Source of the DNA: Cercis canadensis
Lineage: Eukaryota > Streptophyta > Magnoliopsida > Fabales > Fabaceae
Length of the DNA stretch: 64,000 nt
Assembly: GCA_003255065.1 (NCBI GenBank)
Contig: QAOA01001566.1
Location: 209,529-273,528 of the forward strand
Direction: 5' to 3'
Made by a program: the position numbers and the translations under genes. Shown in pieces: positions 23,701-36,798 of the stretch (positions are counted from its first letter, which is position 1; every line of letters begins with the position of its first letter). The notes under the pieces were generated by a model. The model worked only from the letters and a program-made list of their open reading frames with translations. It had not been told where the DNA came from and did no database searches.

Positions 23701-25120
23701 GAGGAAGCAAATCCTTTCTCTTTATGGTCAAACTGCTATGCTCCTATATAAAAAATGAAAAAAAAAAGTTAATTCAATTAATAGATAGAGTCAATGGTAT
23801 GACATACATCGTTGCCTACACATAAATTAGCTTTTGAGGTCACGTAATCTCAATTTCACTAAATGATTTGCAAATGAATGCAAATGCTTGGATGGGCCAC
23901 CTCGAATGGCGTGAGCTACATGCGGGGAGATTTGCACGTATGGTTTTTAGGGGGATCTGGTCGAAAGACTAACTGAATCCTACTAGACTAGAGTGATTGA
24001 GAAATTAATAAAGTACAAAACTGCTTTACCTTGTTCTAATCATTTTGAGGGCAATTGCGGAGTCACTGAGTGAAGTCCCCAATTTCTTTCGGGTGCTGAC
24101 CCATAATGAGGTAGAGATGACTAATTGACATATGGAATGTGGCAATGAAAACAACATGTCATAGAAGAAGATAACAGGTGGAGCCAACGATTTGCTAAGA
24201 CTAACGTATCAATAACTACATCCCTGACCGACAGTTAAACGGAGGCGTTAATGCAAAAATCTAGCAGAATGATCGGCCAAACAGAGTCTATGGCTATTTC
24301 CTTTCACCGTGTCTTCCATTGTGTGTGAAAGATATAAAGCAAGTACACCGAAAAAGAATGCGAATTAGTTCGATCTATTCTATGGTGAAGCATCTGAAGC
24401 ATAATTGTACACTCAAACAATCTTTGCCGAAATATATGAGCATTCAGTGGAACAAATGAACTATACTTACTTTTGGATAGATATGTAGGACAAAGGGCTC
24501 ATGGTACCTGTTGCTCATCCTTCCTCTTCTGCTTTGAGAACCATGTGAACGGAGAATGGGAAGAAGGGAAAGAGGTCCTCATATGGAGTTACGCACTTAC
24601 TTGAGCAATGTGAAAACTGGGGCATAAGTTGAGTATTGCCTTGGAGCTAGAAAAATAACAGATGAAGCTTAACTTAGATAGGGTGCTAATTTTATTTATA
24701 TTATTTTTTCTTAGTGATTGGAAAGGAGGGCGAATGGTATGTTACAAAAAGGGAAGGCAGATGTAGTACTTCAAATGGCGAATAGAGGTAATTTAAACAG
24801 AAAGGAATTTTGTTGGCGAAATGAAAGGCACCACAGGCTTAAGTGATTCTTTGAGCTAGTCTAGATTTCAAACGCCTCGGGAAACTGGTCGAGATGGATG
24901 ACATCACTTTTTTCCTCTTTTCCTTACTGGAAGGCAATCTTCACTTATGGCCTTCACCTCCCACCCGAGCCAAAAATAGAACTTAGCCCATTTACTCTAA
25001 CAAGTAAGCAAGTAAACTACCTTTTGATTCATTCATTTATGCAAACAAAGGGGATCCAAAGCTAAGGTCGAGGTGTAGGTCACATGACCTTCACTTAGTT
25101 GGTGATTGACTGGGCTTTTT
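20726..25120. other. Duplicated unit X, copy 1 (possibly mitochondrial origin)
   Basis: This 4.4 kb aligns with 35626-40478 over its whole length. No gene frame survives. It carries the motif cttactctaaaaagtaagc at 22003 and a variant at 24991. The same motif lies inside the mitochondrial insertion at 41922, as does a similar 'ttagcacaag..aagtaagc' stretch. I therefore infer that X may be organelle-derived, but no mitochondrial gene is identifiable in it. It could instead be gag-region sequence of the Tat-type element. Confidence 0.4.
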
Positions 25121-27160
25121 CCTTGACTACACTAGTAATGTTCTCCAAGCCTCAGAACTTAAGTACCACAAAATTGAAAAACTCGCCTATGCCTTCTCCT
25201 CTCAGCCTACCGTCAAAGACCATACTTTCAGAGTCATCCAATAACTATTCGAACTAACCAACCAATACCACAAGTCCTCCACAAGCCTGATCTAGCAAGG
25301 CGCATATTCAGATGGTCAGTAGAACTCTCCAAGCATACCCTTTCATATGAGCCTCGAGGAACAATTAAAGCCCAAACTCTAGCTGATTTTGTGGTAGAGC
25401 TCACCAGAGCATAAGGACCCCAATCAGAAGAGTAGACTAAATGGACATTATCAGTGGATGGATCCTCCAACCTCAAAGGAAGAGGAGCAGGGATAATTGT
25501 ATAAGGACTGAAGGGAATAATCATAGAACAATCTCTATGTTTCGAATTTCCTATCCCCAATAAACAAGTAGAGTATGAAGCTTTCATCACCGGTCTATGT
25601 TTAGCCCTAGAGCTCGGAGAATAAACTCTCAAGGTCTTAAGCTATTCACAACTGGTGACTAGCCAAGTAAAAAGAGAATATCAAGCAAAAGACCCTCAAA
25701 TGGCTAGGTACTTAAACAAAGCCAAAACCCTCATCTGAAGCCTCAAAAAATTTGAAATCCACCACATCCCAAGAAACGAAAATACTCGAGCCAATCTCCT
25801 CTAAAAGCTCACAAGCAGCAAGAAATAAGGAAATAATTAAATGGTAATACAAGAAATGCTACTCAGACCTAGCATCGAACATGATGAAATGTTCATCATA
25901 GACAACAAAACTCCATCTTGGACTACCCTAATCAAACAGGAAAACTACCAAGTGAGAAAGCTGCAGCTTAAAAACTCTAACGGATAGTTTATGACTACTG
26001 TCTTGTAGGAGAAATGCTTTATAAACGAGACTACTATACCTCATTCTTATAATGCCTACCCCAGAATAGTCTCACTACGTTTAGAAGGAAATTCACAAAG
26101 GCTCTGTGGTCACCACATCGAAGCACGCTCACTAGCAGCCAGAGTCTTCCGAGCTAGTTACTACTGGATGACCTTGCCAGCCAATGCCTTCGACCCCATG
26201 AAAAAGTGTGACAAGTGTCAAAAATTTGCCCACATTCAATTGGCACCATCCTCCGATCTTCACACGACGGTCAAGCCGTAGCCATTCTGCATATGGGGAC
26301 TAGACCTCCTAGGTCATTTTCCAGTAGCAGCCGGGCAAAAAAAATTTCTAATCGTTGCAATTAACTATTCTTCTAATTGGATTGAAGTCGAGCCCTTGGC
26401 TACAATTATAGCAAAAAATGCTAAGAAATTTCTTCAAACTTTCATAATTTATAGGTTCAAAATCCTACATACAATAACAACAGATAATGGGACCTAGTTC
26501 ACAAACTCAAGGTTCCAAAAATTTTGTGTCAGCCTACAGGTCAGGTTGAACTTCACCTTGGTTGAGCATCCCTAGGCAAATGGATAGGTCGAAACAGTAA
26601 ATTGAATAATACTAGAAGGGTTGAAAAAGAGGTTGGATCACACCAAAGACAAATGGACTAAAAAGCTCCCATGGGTACTATGACTTTATGAAACAACTCA
26701 TCTGACCTCCACAGGTGATCACCTTATAAACTCACATATGGACCTGAAGCAATGATACCGGTAGAAATCGGAGAACCAAGTTAGATAATAAAACATTTTA
26801 TTGCCGAGTAGAACCAAACAAAAAATGCATACAAGTTTAGAACTGCTAGAAGAAGAAAGAGAAAAGTCCAGACTCAAAATATTAGCCTACAAGCAAAGAA
26901 TCACAAGATACTACAACACTAAAGTCAGGCCTATAGAATTCCGATGAGGAAACCTTGTCCTCCGAAAAGCTAACATCACAAAAAAAATACCTCAATGAAA
27001 GTAAGTTTGCCACGAACTGGGAAGGCCTATACCGAGTTCAGGAAGTGCTAGGAAAGAAGGCCTACAAACTTGTAACCATGGAAGGCCTTAAAGTCCCTAG
27101 AACCTAGAATGTAACTAACCTCAAGATCTATGAAGAATAATGCATTTCTAGTTACCGCAG
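25121..27160 (+). pseudogene. Tat-type gypsy RNase H-integrase remnant, G1
   Basis: The frame begins in RT-linked RNase H (ASELKYHKIEKLAYALL, RTNQPIPQVLHKPDLA). It then shows a second, archaeal-like RNase H typical of Tat elements (WTLSVDGSSNLKGRGAGI, EYEAFITGLCLALELGE, IHHIPRNENTRANLL). Integrase follows with CDKCQKFAH, FCIWGLDLLGHFP, ITTDNGT and a HP.ANG.VE motif. Most breaks are TAG or TAA in place of Gln or Trp codons, including both Gln of the HPQANGQVE signature. Left of 25121 the sequence changes abruptly: copy 2 of unit X continues into mitochondrial DNA at the equivalent point. Confidence 0.8.
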
Positions 27161-27196
27161 AGTACAAATTCTGAGTTAAATTAAGAGCCAATACCC

Positions 27197-27680
27197 TCGA
27201 AGGACCAATGTGCTTCAAGCTGGTAAAAATACCGAGCTATATCAAGCGTTTGTAACCTCAACTATGAGTGCAAACACAAATGACCAATGTCCTTCAAGTA
27301 GGTAAATATATCGAATTGTATCAAGCATTTATAACCTTAACTATGAATGCAAACACTAAAAGGACCAATTTCCTTCAAGCTAGTAAAAATACCGAGCTGT
27401 ATTAAGTGTTTGTAACCTCATGTGCAAACACAAAAAGGACCAATGTCCTTCAAGCCGGTAAAATTGTCGAGCTATATCAAGTGTTTGCAACCTCAACTAT
27501 GAGTGCAAACACAAAAGACCAATGTCCTTCAAGCCGGTAAAAATACCAAACTATATCAAGTGTTTACGACCTCAATTATGAGTTCAAACATTAAAAGGAC
27601 CAATGTCCTTCAAGCCAGTGAAATACAGAGCTATATCAAGTGTTTGTAACATCAATTGAGTCAAACACTAAATTAAATGA
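27197..27680 (+). repeat. Six ~80-bp tandem repeats after pol, array 1
   Basis: Copies begin near 27201, 27279, 27361, 27437, 27515 and 27597. Each has gaccaatgtccttcaagc, then a 'taccgagctatatcaagtgt' stretch and gtgcaaacac. Tandem repeats between pol and the 3' LTR are known for Tat/Ogre-type elements, which fits the neighbouring pol remnant. Confidence 0.85.
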
Positions 27681-28093
27681 CTATTACCGAGCTTAAAATT
27701 AATAAGATTGTCTCCAGTTAAATTAACCTCGAGGCACAATTCGAACCTCCAGTTAAATTTCTCAATGTAGGCAAGCTTATTACATTATACTTCGAGTTGA
27801 AATCTAGAACGCAAGATCTATAAAACTTATTACGTTTTGGTCTTATTTAAACTGCTTGGATAAAATCCTCTGATCGACTTGTTCTCGATTGTAAGGGAGA
27901 TGGAAATCATGTCTCCTTCAGTGCATTCTCCACTATTTGCTTCAACTCATTAAGCCTTAAACCCTAAACCCTTAACCTTAAATCCTAAACCTTAAATCAT
28001 TAACCATAAACCATAAATCCTTTTCTCTAGACAACATAAACCCTAAATCATAGATTCAAAAACTTAAACCCTAGACACTGAACTGTAAATTAT
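27681..28093. repeat. Element tail and start of telomere-like block T'
   Basis: Bases 27681-27955 are non-coding tail. From about 27956 the sequence becomes telomere-like and matches 30537-30674 nearly base for base. It is cut off by the N at 28094. This is the left side of an assembly gap. Confidence 0.7.
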
Positions 28094-28094
28094 N
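28094..28094. other. Single-N gap
   Basis: One undetermined base separates telomere-like sequence from copia LTR sequence. The roughly 2.0 kb to its left (26060-28093) are about 97% identical by eye to 28650-30674 on its right. This is probably a contig join. Confidence 0.8.
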
Positions 28095-28131
28095 TTGAAG
28101 CACATGTGATGCTCCTAAAAGAATCCTAAGA

Positions 28132-28640
28132 TGTTAGCCCCACAAGTCTTTGAACTTGTTTTGATGATAACAATAATGCCTTGTTATTTATTATATGTAT
28201 TGTTTGTCTTGTTGCTATTAATCTGTGTTGTGTTTATAAGTTGTTATCTAGAACATATTTGAAATTAAGTCCTGGAGAACTTGTTCTTAAAAACCAGTTC
28301 TTGCTTGTGTGATGAGCTTTGAATTTTGCTGTTGTAGAGAAAGCTTGTCGAGGACTCGTCAACCAAATTCAGCCTTTTACAATCTAACTAAGAGTTGTGC
28401 TAGTGAGTTTGGAAAGTTCTCTTTGAGTTGATTGATGTGTAGTTTCCTTTTCTCAAGGAACACTTCACCTACTTTCTCTTATGCATGATGGGCCTTGTGT
28501 CAGCCAGAGGAAAACCTTCTCCTAGCCTTTTGTGAAGACCTCACGTGCACAAGAAAGAAGATAAAAGCAAGAAGACTTTCAAGGCTTCAATTTTATGCAT
28601 GAAGAGTAGAAAGAAGAAAAACATTTTAGTGAGAGAAAGA
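28132..28640 (+). mobile_element. SIRE-like copia LTR fragment
   Basis: The fragment begins TGTTAGCCCCACAAG, followed by a ttgttttgatgataac word like the start of the LTR at 3140-4275 in the other orientation. It carries agaacttgttct / accagttcttgc words. It ends at about 28640, where the second Tat-type pol copy begins mid-gene, so its 3' part is missing. It lies at the edge of the N gap and may be a contig-end artefact. The minus-strand open frame at 28541-28828 is not a gene. Confidence 0.55.
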
Positions 28641-28647
28641 AGCCATA

Positions 28648-29730
28648 GTCTCACTATGTTTTGAAGGAAATTCACAAAGGCTCTGTGGTCACCACATCGA
28701 AGCACGCTCACTAGCAACCAGAGTCTTCCGAGCTGGTTACTACTGGATGACCTTGCCAGCCAATGCCTTCGACCCCATGAAAAAGTGTGACAAGTGCCAA
28801 AAATTTGCCCACATTCACTTGGCACCATCCTCCGATCTTCACACGACGGTCAAGCCGTAGCCATTCTGCATATGGGGACTAGACCTCCTAGGTCATTTTC
28901 CAATAGCAGCCGAGCAAAAAAAATTTCTAATTGTTGCAATTGACTATTCTTCTAATTGGATTGAAGTCGAGCCCTTGGCTACAATTATAGCAAAAAATGC
29001 TAAGAAATTTCTTCAAACTTTCATAATTTATAGGTTCAAAATCCTACATACAATAACAACAAATAAAGGGACCTAGTTCACAAACTCAAGGTTCCAAAAA
29101 TTTTGTGTCAACCTACAGGTCAGGTTGAACTTCACCTTGGTTGAGCATCCCTAGGCAAATGGATAGGTCGAAGCAGTAAATTGAATAATACTAGAAGGGT
29201 TGAAAAAGAGGTTGGATCACACCAAAGACAAATAGACTAAAGAGCTCCCATGGGTACTATGACTTTACGAAACAACTCATCTAACCTCCACAGGTGATCA
29301 CCTTATAAACTCACATATGGAGCTGAAGCAATGATACCGGTAGAAATCGGAGAACCAAGTTAGAGAATAAAACATTTTAATGCCGAGTAGAACCAAACAA
29401 AAAATGCATACAAGTTTAGAACTGCTAGAAAAAGAAAGAGAAAAGTCCAGACTCAAAATATTAGCCTACAAGCAAAGAATCACAAGATACTACAACACTA
29501 AAGTCAAGCCTATAGAATTCTGACCAGGAAACCTTGTCCTCCGAAAAGCTAACATCACAAAAAAAAATACCTCAACGAAAGTAAGCTCGCCACAAACTGG
29601 GAAGGCCTATACCGAGTTCAGGAAGTGCTAGGAAAGAAGGCCTATAAACTTGTAACCATGGAAGGCCTTAAAGTCCCTAGAACCTAGAATGTAACTAACC
29701 TCAAGATCTATGAAGAATAATGCATTTCTA
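28648..29730 (+). pseudogene. Tat-type integrase remnant, G2 (near-copy of G1)
   Basis: This repeats the second half of G1 from agtctcacta onward. It shows CDKCQKFAH, FCIWGLDLLGHFP and the stop-for-Gln version of the HP.ANG.VE motif. Differences from G1 are scattered single bases, about 2-3% by eye, and the stops are largely shared, so the two copies split after decay began. It is preceded by copia LTR sequence rather than the RNase H part. It may be a real duplicate or an allele or overlap left unmerged at the N gap. Confidence 0.75.
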
Positions 29731-29775
29731 GTTACCGAAGAGTACAAATTCTGAGTTAAATTAAGAGCCAATACC

Positions 29776-30262
29776 CTCGAAGGACCAATGTGCTTCAAGC
29801 TGGTAAAAATACCGAGCTGTATCAAGCGTTTGTAACCTCAATTATGAGTGCAAACACAAATGACCAATGTCCTTCAAATAGGTAAATATATCGAATTGTA
29901 TCAAACATTTATAACCTTAACTATGAGTGCAAACACTAAAAGGACCAATTTCCTTCATGCTAGTAAAAATACCGAGTTGTATTAAGTGTTTGTAACCTCA
30001 TGTGCAAACACAAAAAGGACCAATGTCCTTCAAGCCGGTAAAATTGTCGAGCTATATCAAGTGTTTGCAACCTCAACTATGAGTGCAAACACAAAAGACC
30101 AATGTCCTTCAAGCCGGTAAAAATACCAAGCTATATCAAGTGTTTACAACCTCAATTATGAGTTCAAACATTAAAAGGACCAATGTCCTTCAAGCCAGTG
30201 AAATATAGAGGTATATCAAGTGTTTGTAACATCAATTGAGTGCAAACACTAAATTAAATGAC
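29776..30262 (+). repeat. Six ~80-bp tandem repeats, array 2
   Basis: Same unit, copy number and order as at 27197-27680, with copies near 29781, 29860, 29940, 30017, 30097 and 30177. The equal copy number argues that the whole block was duplicated at once, or assembled twice. Confidence 0.85.
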
Positions 30263-30536
30263 TATTACCGAGCTTAAAATTAATAAGATTGTCTCCAGTT
30301 AAATTAACCTCGAGGCACAATTCGAACCTCCAGTTAAATTTCTCAATGTAGGCAAACTTATTACATTATACTTCGAGTTGAAATCTAGAACGCAAGATCT
30401 ATAAAACTTATTACGTTTTGGTCTTATTTAAACTGCTTGGATAAAATCCTCTGATCGACTTGTTCTCTATCGTAAGGGAGATGAAAATCATGTCTCCTTC
30501 AATGCATTCTCCACTACTTGCTTCAACTTTCATTAA
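30263..30536. mobile_element. Tail of Tat-type remnant G2
   Basis: Non-coding tail matching 27681-27955. It ends in tgcattctccactacttgct just before the telomere-like block. This junction word also occurs at 15600 and 27922. Confidence 0.6.
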
Positions 30537-33245
30537 GCCTTAAACCCTAAACCCTTAACCTTAAATCCTAAACCTTAAATCATTAACCATAAACCATAAA
30601 TCCTTTTCTCTAGACAACATAAACCCTAAATCATAGATTCAAAAACTTAAAGCCTAGACACTGAACTGTAAATTATAGAGCCCTAACCATAAACCGTTAT
30701 CCTTAATCTTTTAATACTAAACCCTTAACTCCTTAAATCCTAGGCCCTTAAGCCTAGACCCTAAACCTTAAATAATAGACTCTTAACCCTAAACATAAAA
30801 CCCTAAACCCTAGATAGTAAACCTAAAAAGCCTAGACCTTAATCAAAATCCTTAACCCTAGATCTTAAATCCTAAACATTAAATCCTAAAGTTTAAACCC
30901 TAAACCTTTATCCTTAGGCCCAAAACCCTAGAAACTAAACTCAACCATAAACCCTAGCCTTTTCACCCTAAACCCAAAATTTTACACTCTAAATCCTAAA
31001 CTCTTGGCCCTTAACCTTACACACTAAACTTTACACCCTAGACCCTTAAATCCTAAACCTTTGCTCATAACACTAAATCTTCAACCTTACATTCTTAACC
31101 TTAATCACTAAACCCTAGACCTTAAACCCTAAAACTTAAAACCTAAATCTTATAGCCTTAAACATAAAATCATAAACCCTAAACCATTAGCCTTAAAAAT
31201 TGTATCCTAAACCCTACTTCTAAACCATAAACCTTAGAACCTTAACCTCAAGCCCTAAACCTTTGACCTGTAACTTTAAACCTAGACCTTTAACCTAAAC
31301 CCTCAACGCTTAACCTTAATCCTTAAACCCAAGAGCTTAAACCTTAAACTCTAAATCCTTAACCTTAAACCTCTGATCCTTAACCCTAAACCTTAAGCCT
31401 TAAACCATAAACCCTTGACCATTAACATGAGACCCTAGACCATTAACATTGAACACAAAACCTTAAACTATAAAACCTAGAAGCTTGATCCTAAACCTTA
31501 AACCTTAGATCCTTAATTCTAAACCCTAAATCATACGTCCTAGACATTAAACCTTTAAAATCTATACACTAAACCCTAACTCCTAAACTGTAAGGTCTTA
31601 ATCCTAATTCGTAAACCCTAGACAGTAAACTCACCCTAGACCATAACCAAAATCCCTTAACCTAAACCCTAGGCTCAAAACCCTATATCCTAAACAATAA
31701 ATCATAGACTACTAATCTTAAATCATAAATCCTAAACTCTAAACCCTAAACTCAACCTTAAACCTTAGACCTTTAATCTTATGCCTATAACCCTAAACCC
31801 AAAACCATAGGCACTTAGCACTAGACTCTATTCCTTAAACCCTACACTGTTAGCCTCATTTCTTGATGCTTAACCTTAAACCATTGAGCCTTAACACAAA
31901 ATCCTAAACCCCGGAGCCTTAATCCTTAACCTTAAACCTTTAAACCACAAGCCCTAAATGCTTGACCCTAATCTCAACCTTAAACTCTTAGCTTTAACAC
32001 TAAACTATAAACCTTAGACACTAAATTTTAAGCGCTAAACTTTAAACCCCATATCCTTAATATTAAAACCTAAATCCTTAACTTTAAAGCTTAAATCTTA
32101 GACATTTCACCTCAATTTAAGATGCTTAACCTTAGACTTTTAACCCTAAACCCTTGACCTTTAATATTGGAGCCTTAACCCTAAAACCTAAACTATAAAC
32201 CCTAAATACTAAACTCACCCTAAACCCTAAACTTAAACCATAAATCTTAAATGTTGGACCTTAATCCCTAAACCCTAGAGCTTTAATAGTAAATTGAAAA
32301 CCTTAAACACTAAACCCAATTCCTTAAACCCTAAACCCATAACACTAAACCTAAAACTAACAGTAAACCTAAAACCCTTAACTCTTAAACTTAAACCTTA
32401 GATCTTTAACCTAAATAATAGATGTTTAACCATAAATCTTAGGCCTTATACTTGACCTAAAACTTGTAACCCTTAACCCTAAATACTAAACCTTAAACCT
32501 TAGACCTTAAAACATTCATACTAAACTAAAAACTCTACACTCTTAACCTAAACTTTAGTTGCTTAACCCAAATACCTAAACCCTTAACCATAGTTACTAA
32601 ATCATAAACCATAAACCTTAGACCCTTAACCTTTTACTTTAAACCCAAGACCCTTAACCTAAACCCTAATCCTTTAACCTTAAACACTATAGTCTTAACC
32701 TTAAACCATAAAGTATAGATGCTTAACCTTAATTCCTAAATTTAAATCCCTAAATCGTTGACCTTAAACCTTAGGCTCAGGACCCTAAATTGTTAACTTT
32801 AAATTCTAAACCCTTGACTTAGGTACTTAAACCCTTAACTAAACCTAGACCCTAAATCATATTCATTAAACCATAAACCCTAGACCTTTAACCCTTAGAT
32901 CTAAACCCTTATCACAAATCCTTAAACCCTAATCTTTATCCTTTAGACTTAGACACTATAACCTAAACCTTAGGCCCTAAACTTTAAAACCTAGACCCTT
33001 ATCACTAAACACTAAACACAAAACCCTAAACTCTTGACCCATAACACTAAAACCCTATATTCTAAACCTGAAACCCAAAATCCTTAACCAAACACAAGAT
33101 GCTTAACCTTAAACACTATACCCTATACCCTAAACTCATAATACTTAATCTAAAATACTAAACCCTAAACCTTAAACCCTTCAAAACTTTAGACTTTAGA
33201 CTCTTAACTTAAAAATTAGATCCTTAACCCAAATCCCTAAACCTT
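30537..33245. repeat. Degenerate telomere-like repeat block T2
   Basis: A 2.7 kb block of CCCTAAA-family words aligned with 15926-18590, with point changes and small indels. It begins at the tail of G2 and ends exactly at TGTTGATACC, as T1 does. The fixed borders show that it duplicated together with its neighbours. Confidence 0.85.
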
Positions 33246-34440
33246 TGTTGATACCCAAATTTGCACTAACTACATACAAAATTATTTCCTATGGTTAGTT
33301 TGAACTAGCTTCATAATTTTATCTTTGTACATTGGTCTTTTGGTTTTTTTGAATGCCCAATTCAAATATCCCAAATACTACAAAATAAAAATAGAAAGAA
33401 CAAACACAAAGTAAAATAGTTGTTATTGAATTCTTTTTATTTCTTAAAATAAAAGATCTTGTCAAACTTCATTAGAAAGATATAAAATGAATTAAATGAA
33501 ATAGGGTGCAGCACAAGCAACCTTTTTGGCAACGTAGCCCCAATGCCGCTGCTTCGTTGGGTGACGCCACCACTTTGTTGACCGGCCACCATTGCCTTAT
33601 TTGGCTACACAACCTTGGGGAGAAGAACAGTTTAGCATCTATAAGAAATTGACCATGAGCTCTAGCTATAAAAAGGGCCTCCTAAGCAGAACAAACACAA
33701 ATAGAGAGAACATAAATTCTTAAAAAAAAAAAAAAAGAGAAGAGAAATGCATAGAGAGAAAATACATAAATAGGAGAAACTTTGAAAGTTGAGAGAACGG
33801 AGACAAGAGTTTTGAGGAACTTGAAGAACTTTGGATAAAATAACTATCCCTTGCCCATTTTTTTTTGTTAAACTATCATTTTGTTGCACTATACACAACA
33901 CACATGCACTACAAAGCACACACATCATATCAATTTTGTTTTTCACAATTTGTGCATCCTATTATCACTCTTGTTCCCATTCTTTCAGACAAGCAAAAGA
34001 AAAACCCAAAATTGTTCTAAACCAGAGACACCAATAGAATGAGAGCTAATTGTTTTGGCTAGCCAAAAACCCAATCTACGACAAGGTGGCTCTGCCGATG
34101 GCAGCAGTTCCACCAAGCTCGTCCATAAACACCTAATTTCTAAAGAAAGAGAAAATTTTAGAAAGAGAAAGAAGGAGTTAGAGAGAGAAATCAAGCCAAA
34201 TCCTTCTATTGATCAAGAAACTAAAGGTGAGAAATTGAAAGAGGAGAGCCACAATCTTCATCTCCCTCCTTTACTCCTTTATGCTTCTCCTTCACAATAA
34301 GCTTCTCCCTTTTTGTTTATCAATTCACTTAAATATTTTTTAACTAGTTCAAAATAGGATCGAGCTCTAATCTTGCTTTATTTGTTTGTTGGGCTGAGCT
34401 TGTGATTGATTAAATCTTTTGGGACTAAATAAGTTGTTTG

Positions 34441-34489
<49 letters not shown>

Positions 34490-35213
34490 ATATTTGTACC
34501 AATCCACCAAGGCCTTTTTTCCTTGTAATTTCCTTTTGTTGCTACATTAGCCTATTGGACTGGACTCTTTTGGGTTGGGTCATTTCTATTTTAGCACACT
34601 ATTGTATTTAGCTTTATGCTTTAATATTTTCCTTAGTCTTTTTTTTTGTAAATAAAATCAACATTCTGTCAATAGACTAAGTTAAGGAATAATTATGTTA
34701 AGAGACAATTTCATAGTTATGACAGAAGTACTGGTGTGACCAATAAAATTTGATATTTATTGGTTACATGCATTTTATCTTATTATATTTTTTTCATTGT
34801 TTTTACTCATGCTAAAATAAGATTTTCAATGAAAGAATAATGATAACATTTTTTTATCATAAGAATCTTTTCTATGCATAATTTTCCAAAAAAACCAAAC
34901 CCTAAGCATAATATTATAGTTTCATTACCTTAGAGTGTGGATCAAAAGTACCAACAATGGAATAGTTAAGGGTAGTTGTGATGACGACGATTTCTTGGGT
35001 TTTGCTAGAAGTGCTGGCGGGGCCTAATAAAACATAAAGACCAATTTAATTCATTTAAAAAAATATGAGCAATGATTAAATGGGTAATCATTCTAAGAAC
35101 GTGCATAATAGGGTGCTAATACCTTCTCTACACGTAATCAAACTCTAAAAACGCTTTTTTTTTTTTAGGTGTCCAATCTCACTATTCCATTTGTTTAAAA
35201 TTGAAATAAAACA
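33246..35213 (+). mobile_element. Tat-type Ty3/gypsy LTR, copy 2 (fuller)
   Basis: Starts TGTTGATACCCAAATTTGC, with tataaaaagg near 33668. It retains the segment missing from copy 1 (34810-35125), ending agggtgctaataccttctct and cacgtaatcaaactct, which is the Tat-type LTR signature. A T run of about 45 bases lies near 34443-34484. Small open frames on both strands at 33662-34300 overlap each other and have no protein features. Confidence 0.7.
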
Positions 35214-35218
35214 ATTGA

Positions 35219-35236
35219 TGGTGACACCATTCTCTT
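35219..35236 (+). other. Primer-binding site of the Tat-type element, copy 2
   Basis: tggtgacaccattctctt lies six bases after the LTR end, the same as in copy 1 at 20331. Confidence 0.5.
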
Positions 35237-35304
35237 ACATTTCGTACTTATCATATTATGCACCTTATCTTTTATTATCTACATCGTGCTCTAAAAGAGA
35301 CGTT

Positions 35305-35625
35305 GCAACAACCTTAAACCCTAAACTATAGTCACTAAAACCCTTGTCCCTTGACCTTTAACCCTCCCTTAACACTAAACCTTACACTACACCCTCAACC
35401 CTTCATTATAAACCACAAACCTAAGACTCAACCTAAGCCTTAGATGCTTAACCCAAATTTTTAAACCTTAAACCATAGTTACTAAATAGTAAATCCTAAA
35501 TCCTAAACTCTTAATTCTAAACTCAAGATGCTTAACCCTTATCCCTAAACTCTAGAGCCTTAATCCTTAACTCTAAACACTTCACCCTAAATCATATACC
35601 CTAAATGCTTGACCTTAATTGTCAT
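35305..35625. repeat. Short telomere-like block t2
   Basis: About 320 bp of degenerate CCCTAAA-family words aligned with 20422-20725, in the same position relative to LTR and primer-binding site. Confidence 0.75.
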
Positions 35626-36798
35626 GTTTTCATCAATGCTGGTCCAGTCGAGACCCATCCACACCCAATCAATCCCAATGGACAAACCTTTGATATGCCT
35701 TAGCTTTATATTCCACCCATCTTCCCCAATCCATGAAAGCCCACCTGTCCTAGTACTAGCATTCTTTTTCAACTCAAGTCTTAAGTTTAGCAGCATTCAT
35801 TGTTGAAGAACACCTACACTAATAAGACAAAGAAGTGGGGAGTCCATGCCTTTTCATAAAATGAAAAGCTCTTAGTCCTTGAATGAATCAGTAACAACAA
35901 ATTAGTGGAATAAGGGATCAAGAAACAGATAGGGAGGGGAATGGCCTATCAATTATTGGTGGACCTTCCCTTGTTGTAGCCAATAGTGGCTTTTCGTTCA
36001 TCACTATCAACAAACCCATATGAATCACTATATCCTGTCACCTGAAATTTCCACCTTGGTAGCACAAAGCTAGTTTTTTTAGTTCCGTTTGATATTAAAA
36101 TTTCCTCTTTACTATAGCTCAATGAGCACTTTTTGGATGACTTTGATATCAGCTAACCATCCCAACTGCGAAGCACATGTCAGGTCGAGTGCACAACATA
36201 GCATACATCAGACCAAACTACCAATTGTGCTTGCTATACCTCCTACATCTTTTCCCATTTACGTACAATTCATTCTACCTCTAGTACATCCCCAGGAATA
36301 CCTAGACACATGGGGCACGAGCTAATCTTACTGGATGGAAAGCTTGGGAAAAGCATAGGACATGCAAACTCAGCTATCGCCCTCCTCCCACATGCGAAGT
36401 TGAGGTGGGAGAAAAAGTGTAACTCCCCGGTGTCATGTTACTTTTTTCCTCCATGACGCTCCCAAATCGATCATTATCGTTGTTGTTGTTGTTTTTTTTT
36501 TTTTTTTTTTTTTTTTGTCTTGCATTGTTATAGAACGGCTTTATATTAGGCATAGTTGGTCGGATGAAGTGAAATGAAGCCTTAGTGGATATAGCAAATG
36601 TGTTGGGAATATGGCTCAGGATTGTAGGTCTGGACTGCTAGCATGAAACAACATTCTCTAGCAGTGGCATTATACCTTAGTATAGTATCTATCCAGTTTC
36701 CAATCTATATAAAACGTAGTTAGCAAAGGTAAGTTTCTCTGGCGTTCCCTCGCATAAAGGGCAACTTTGGCATCGGTCTCTCTCTTGTTAGGTAATTA

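Noticed and set aside
27197-27680. Regularly spaced repeats that could suggest a CRISPR-like array
   Set aside because: The units are contiguous, diverged 80-bp tandem repeats without distinct spacers in plant retroelement context.
33662-34300. Several short frames on both strands
   Set aside because: They overlap on opposite strands inside an LTR and have no protein motifs.
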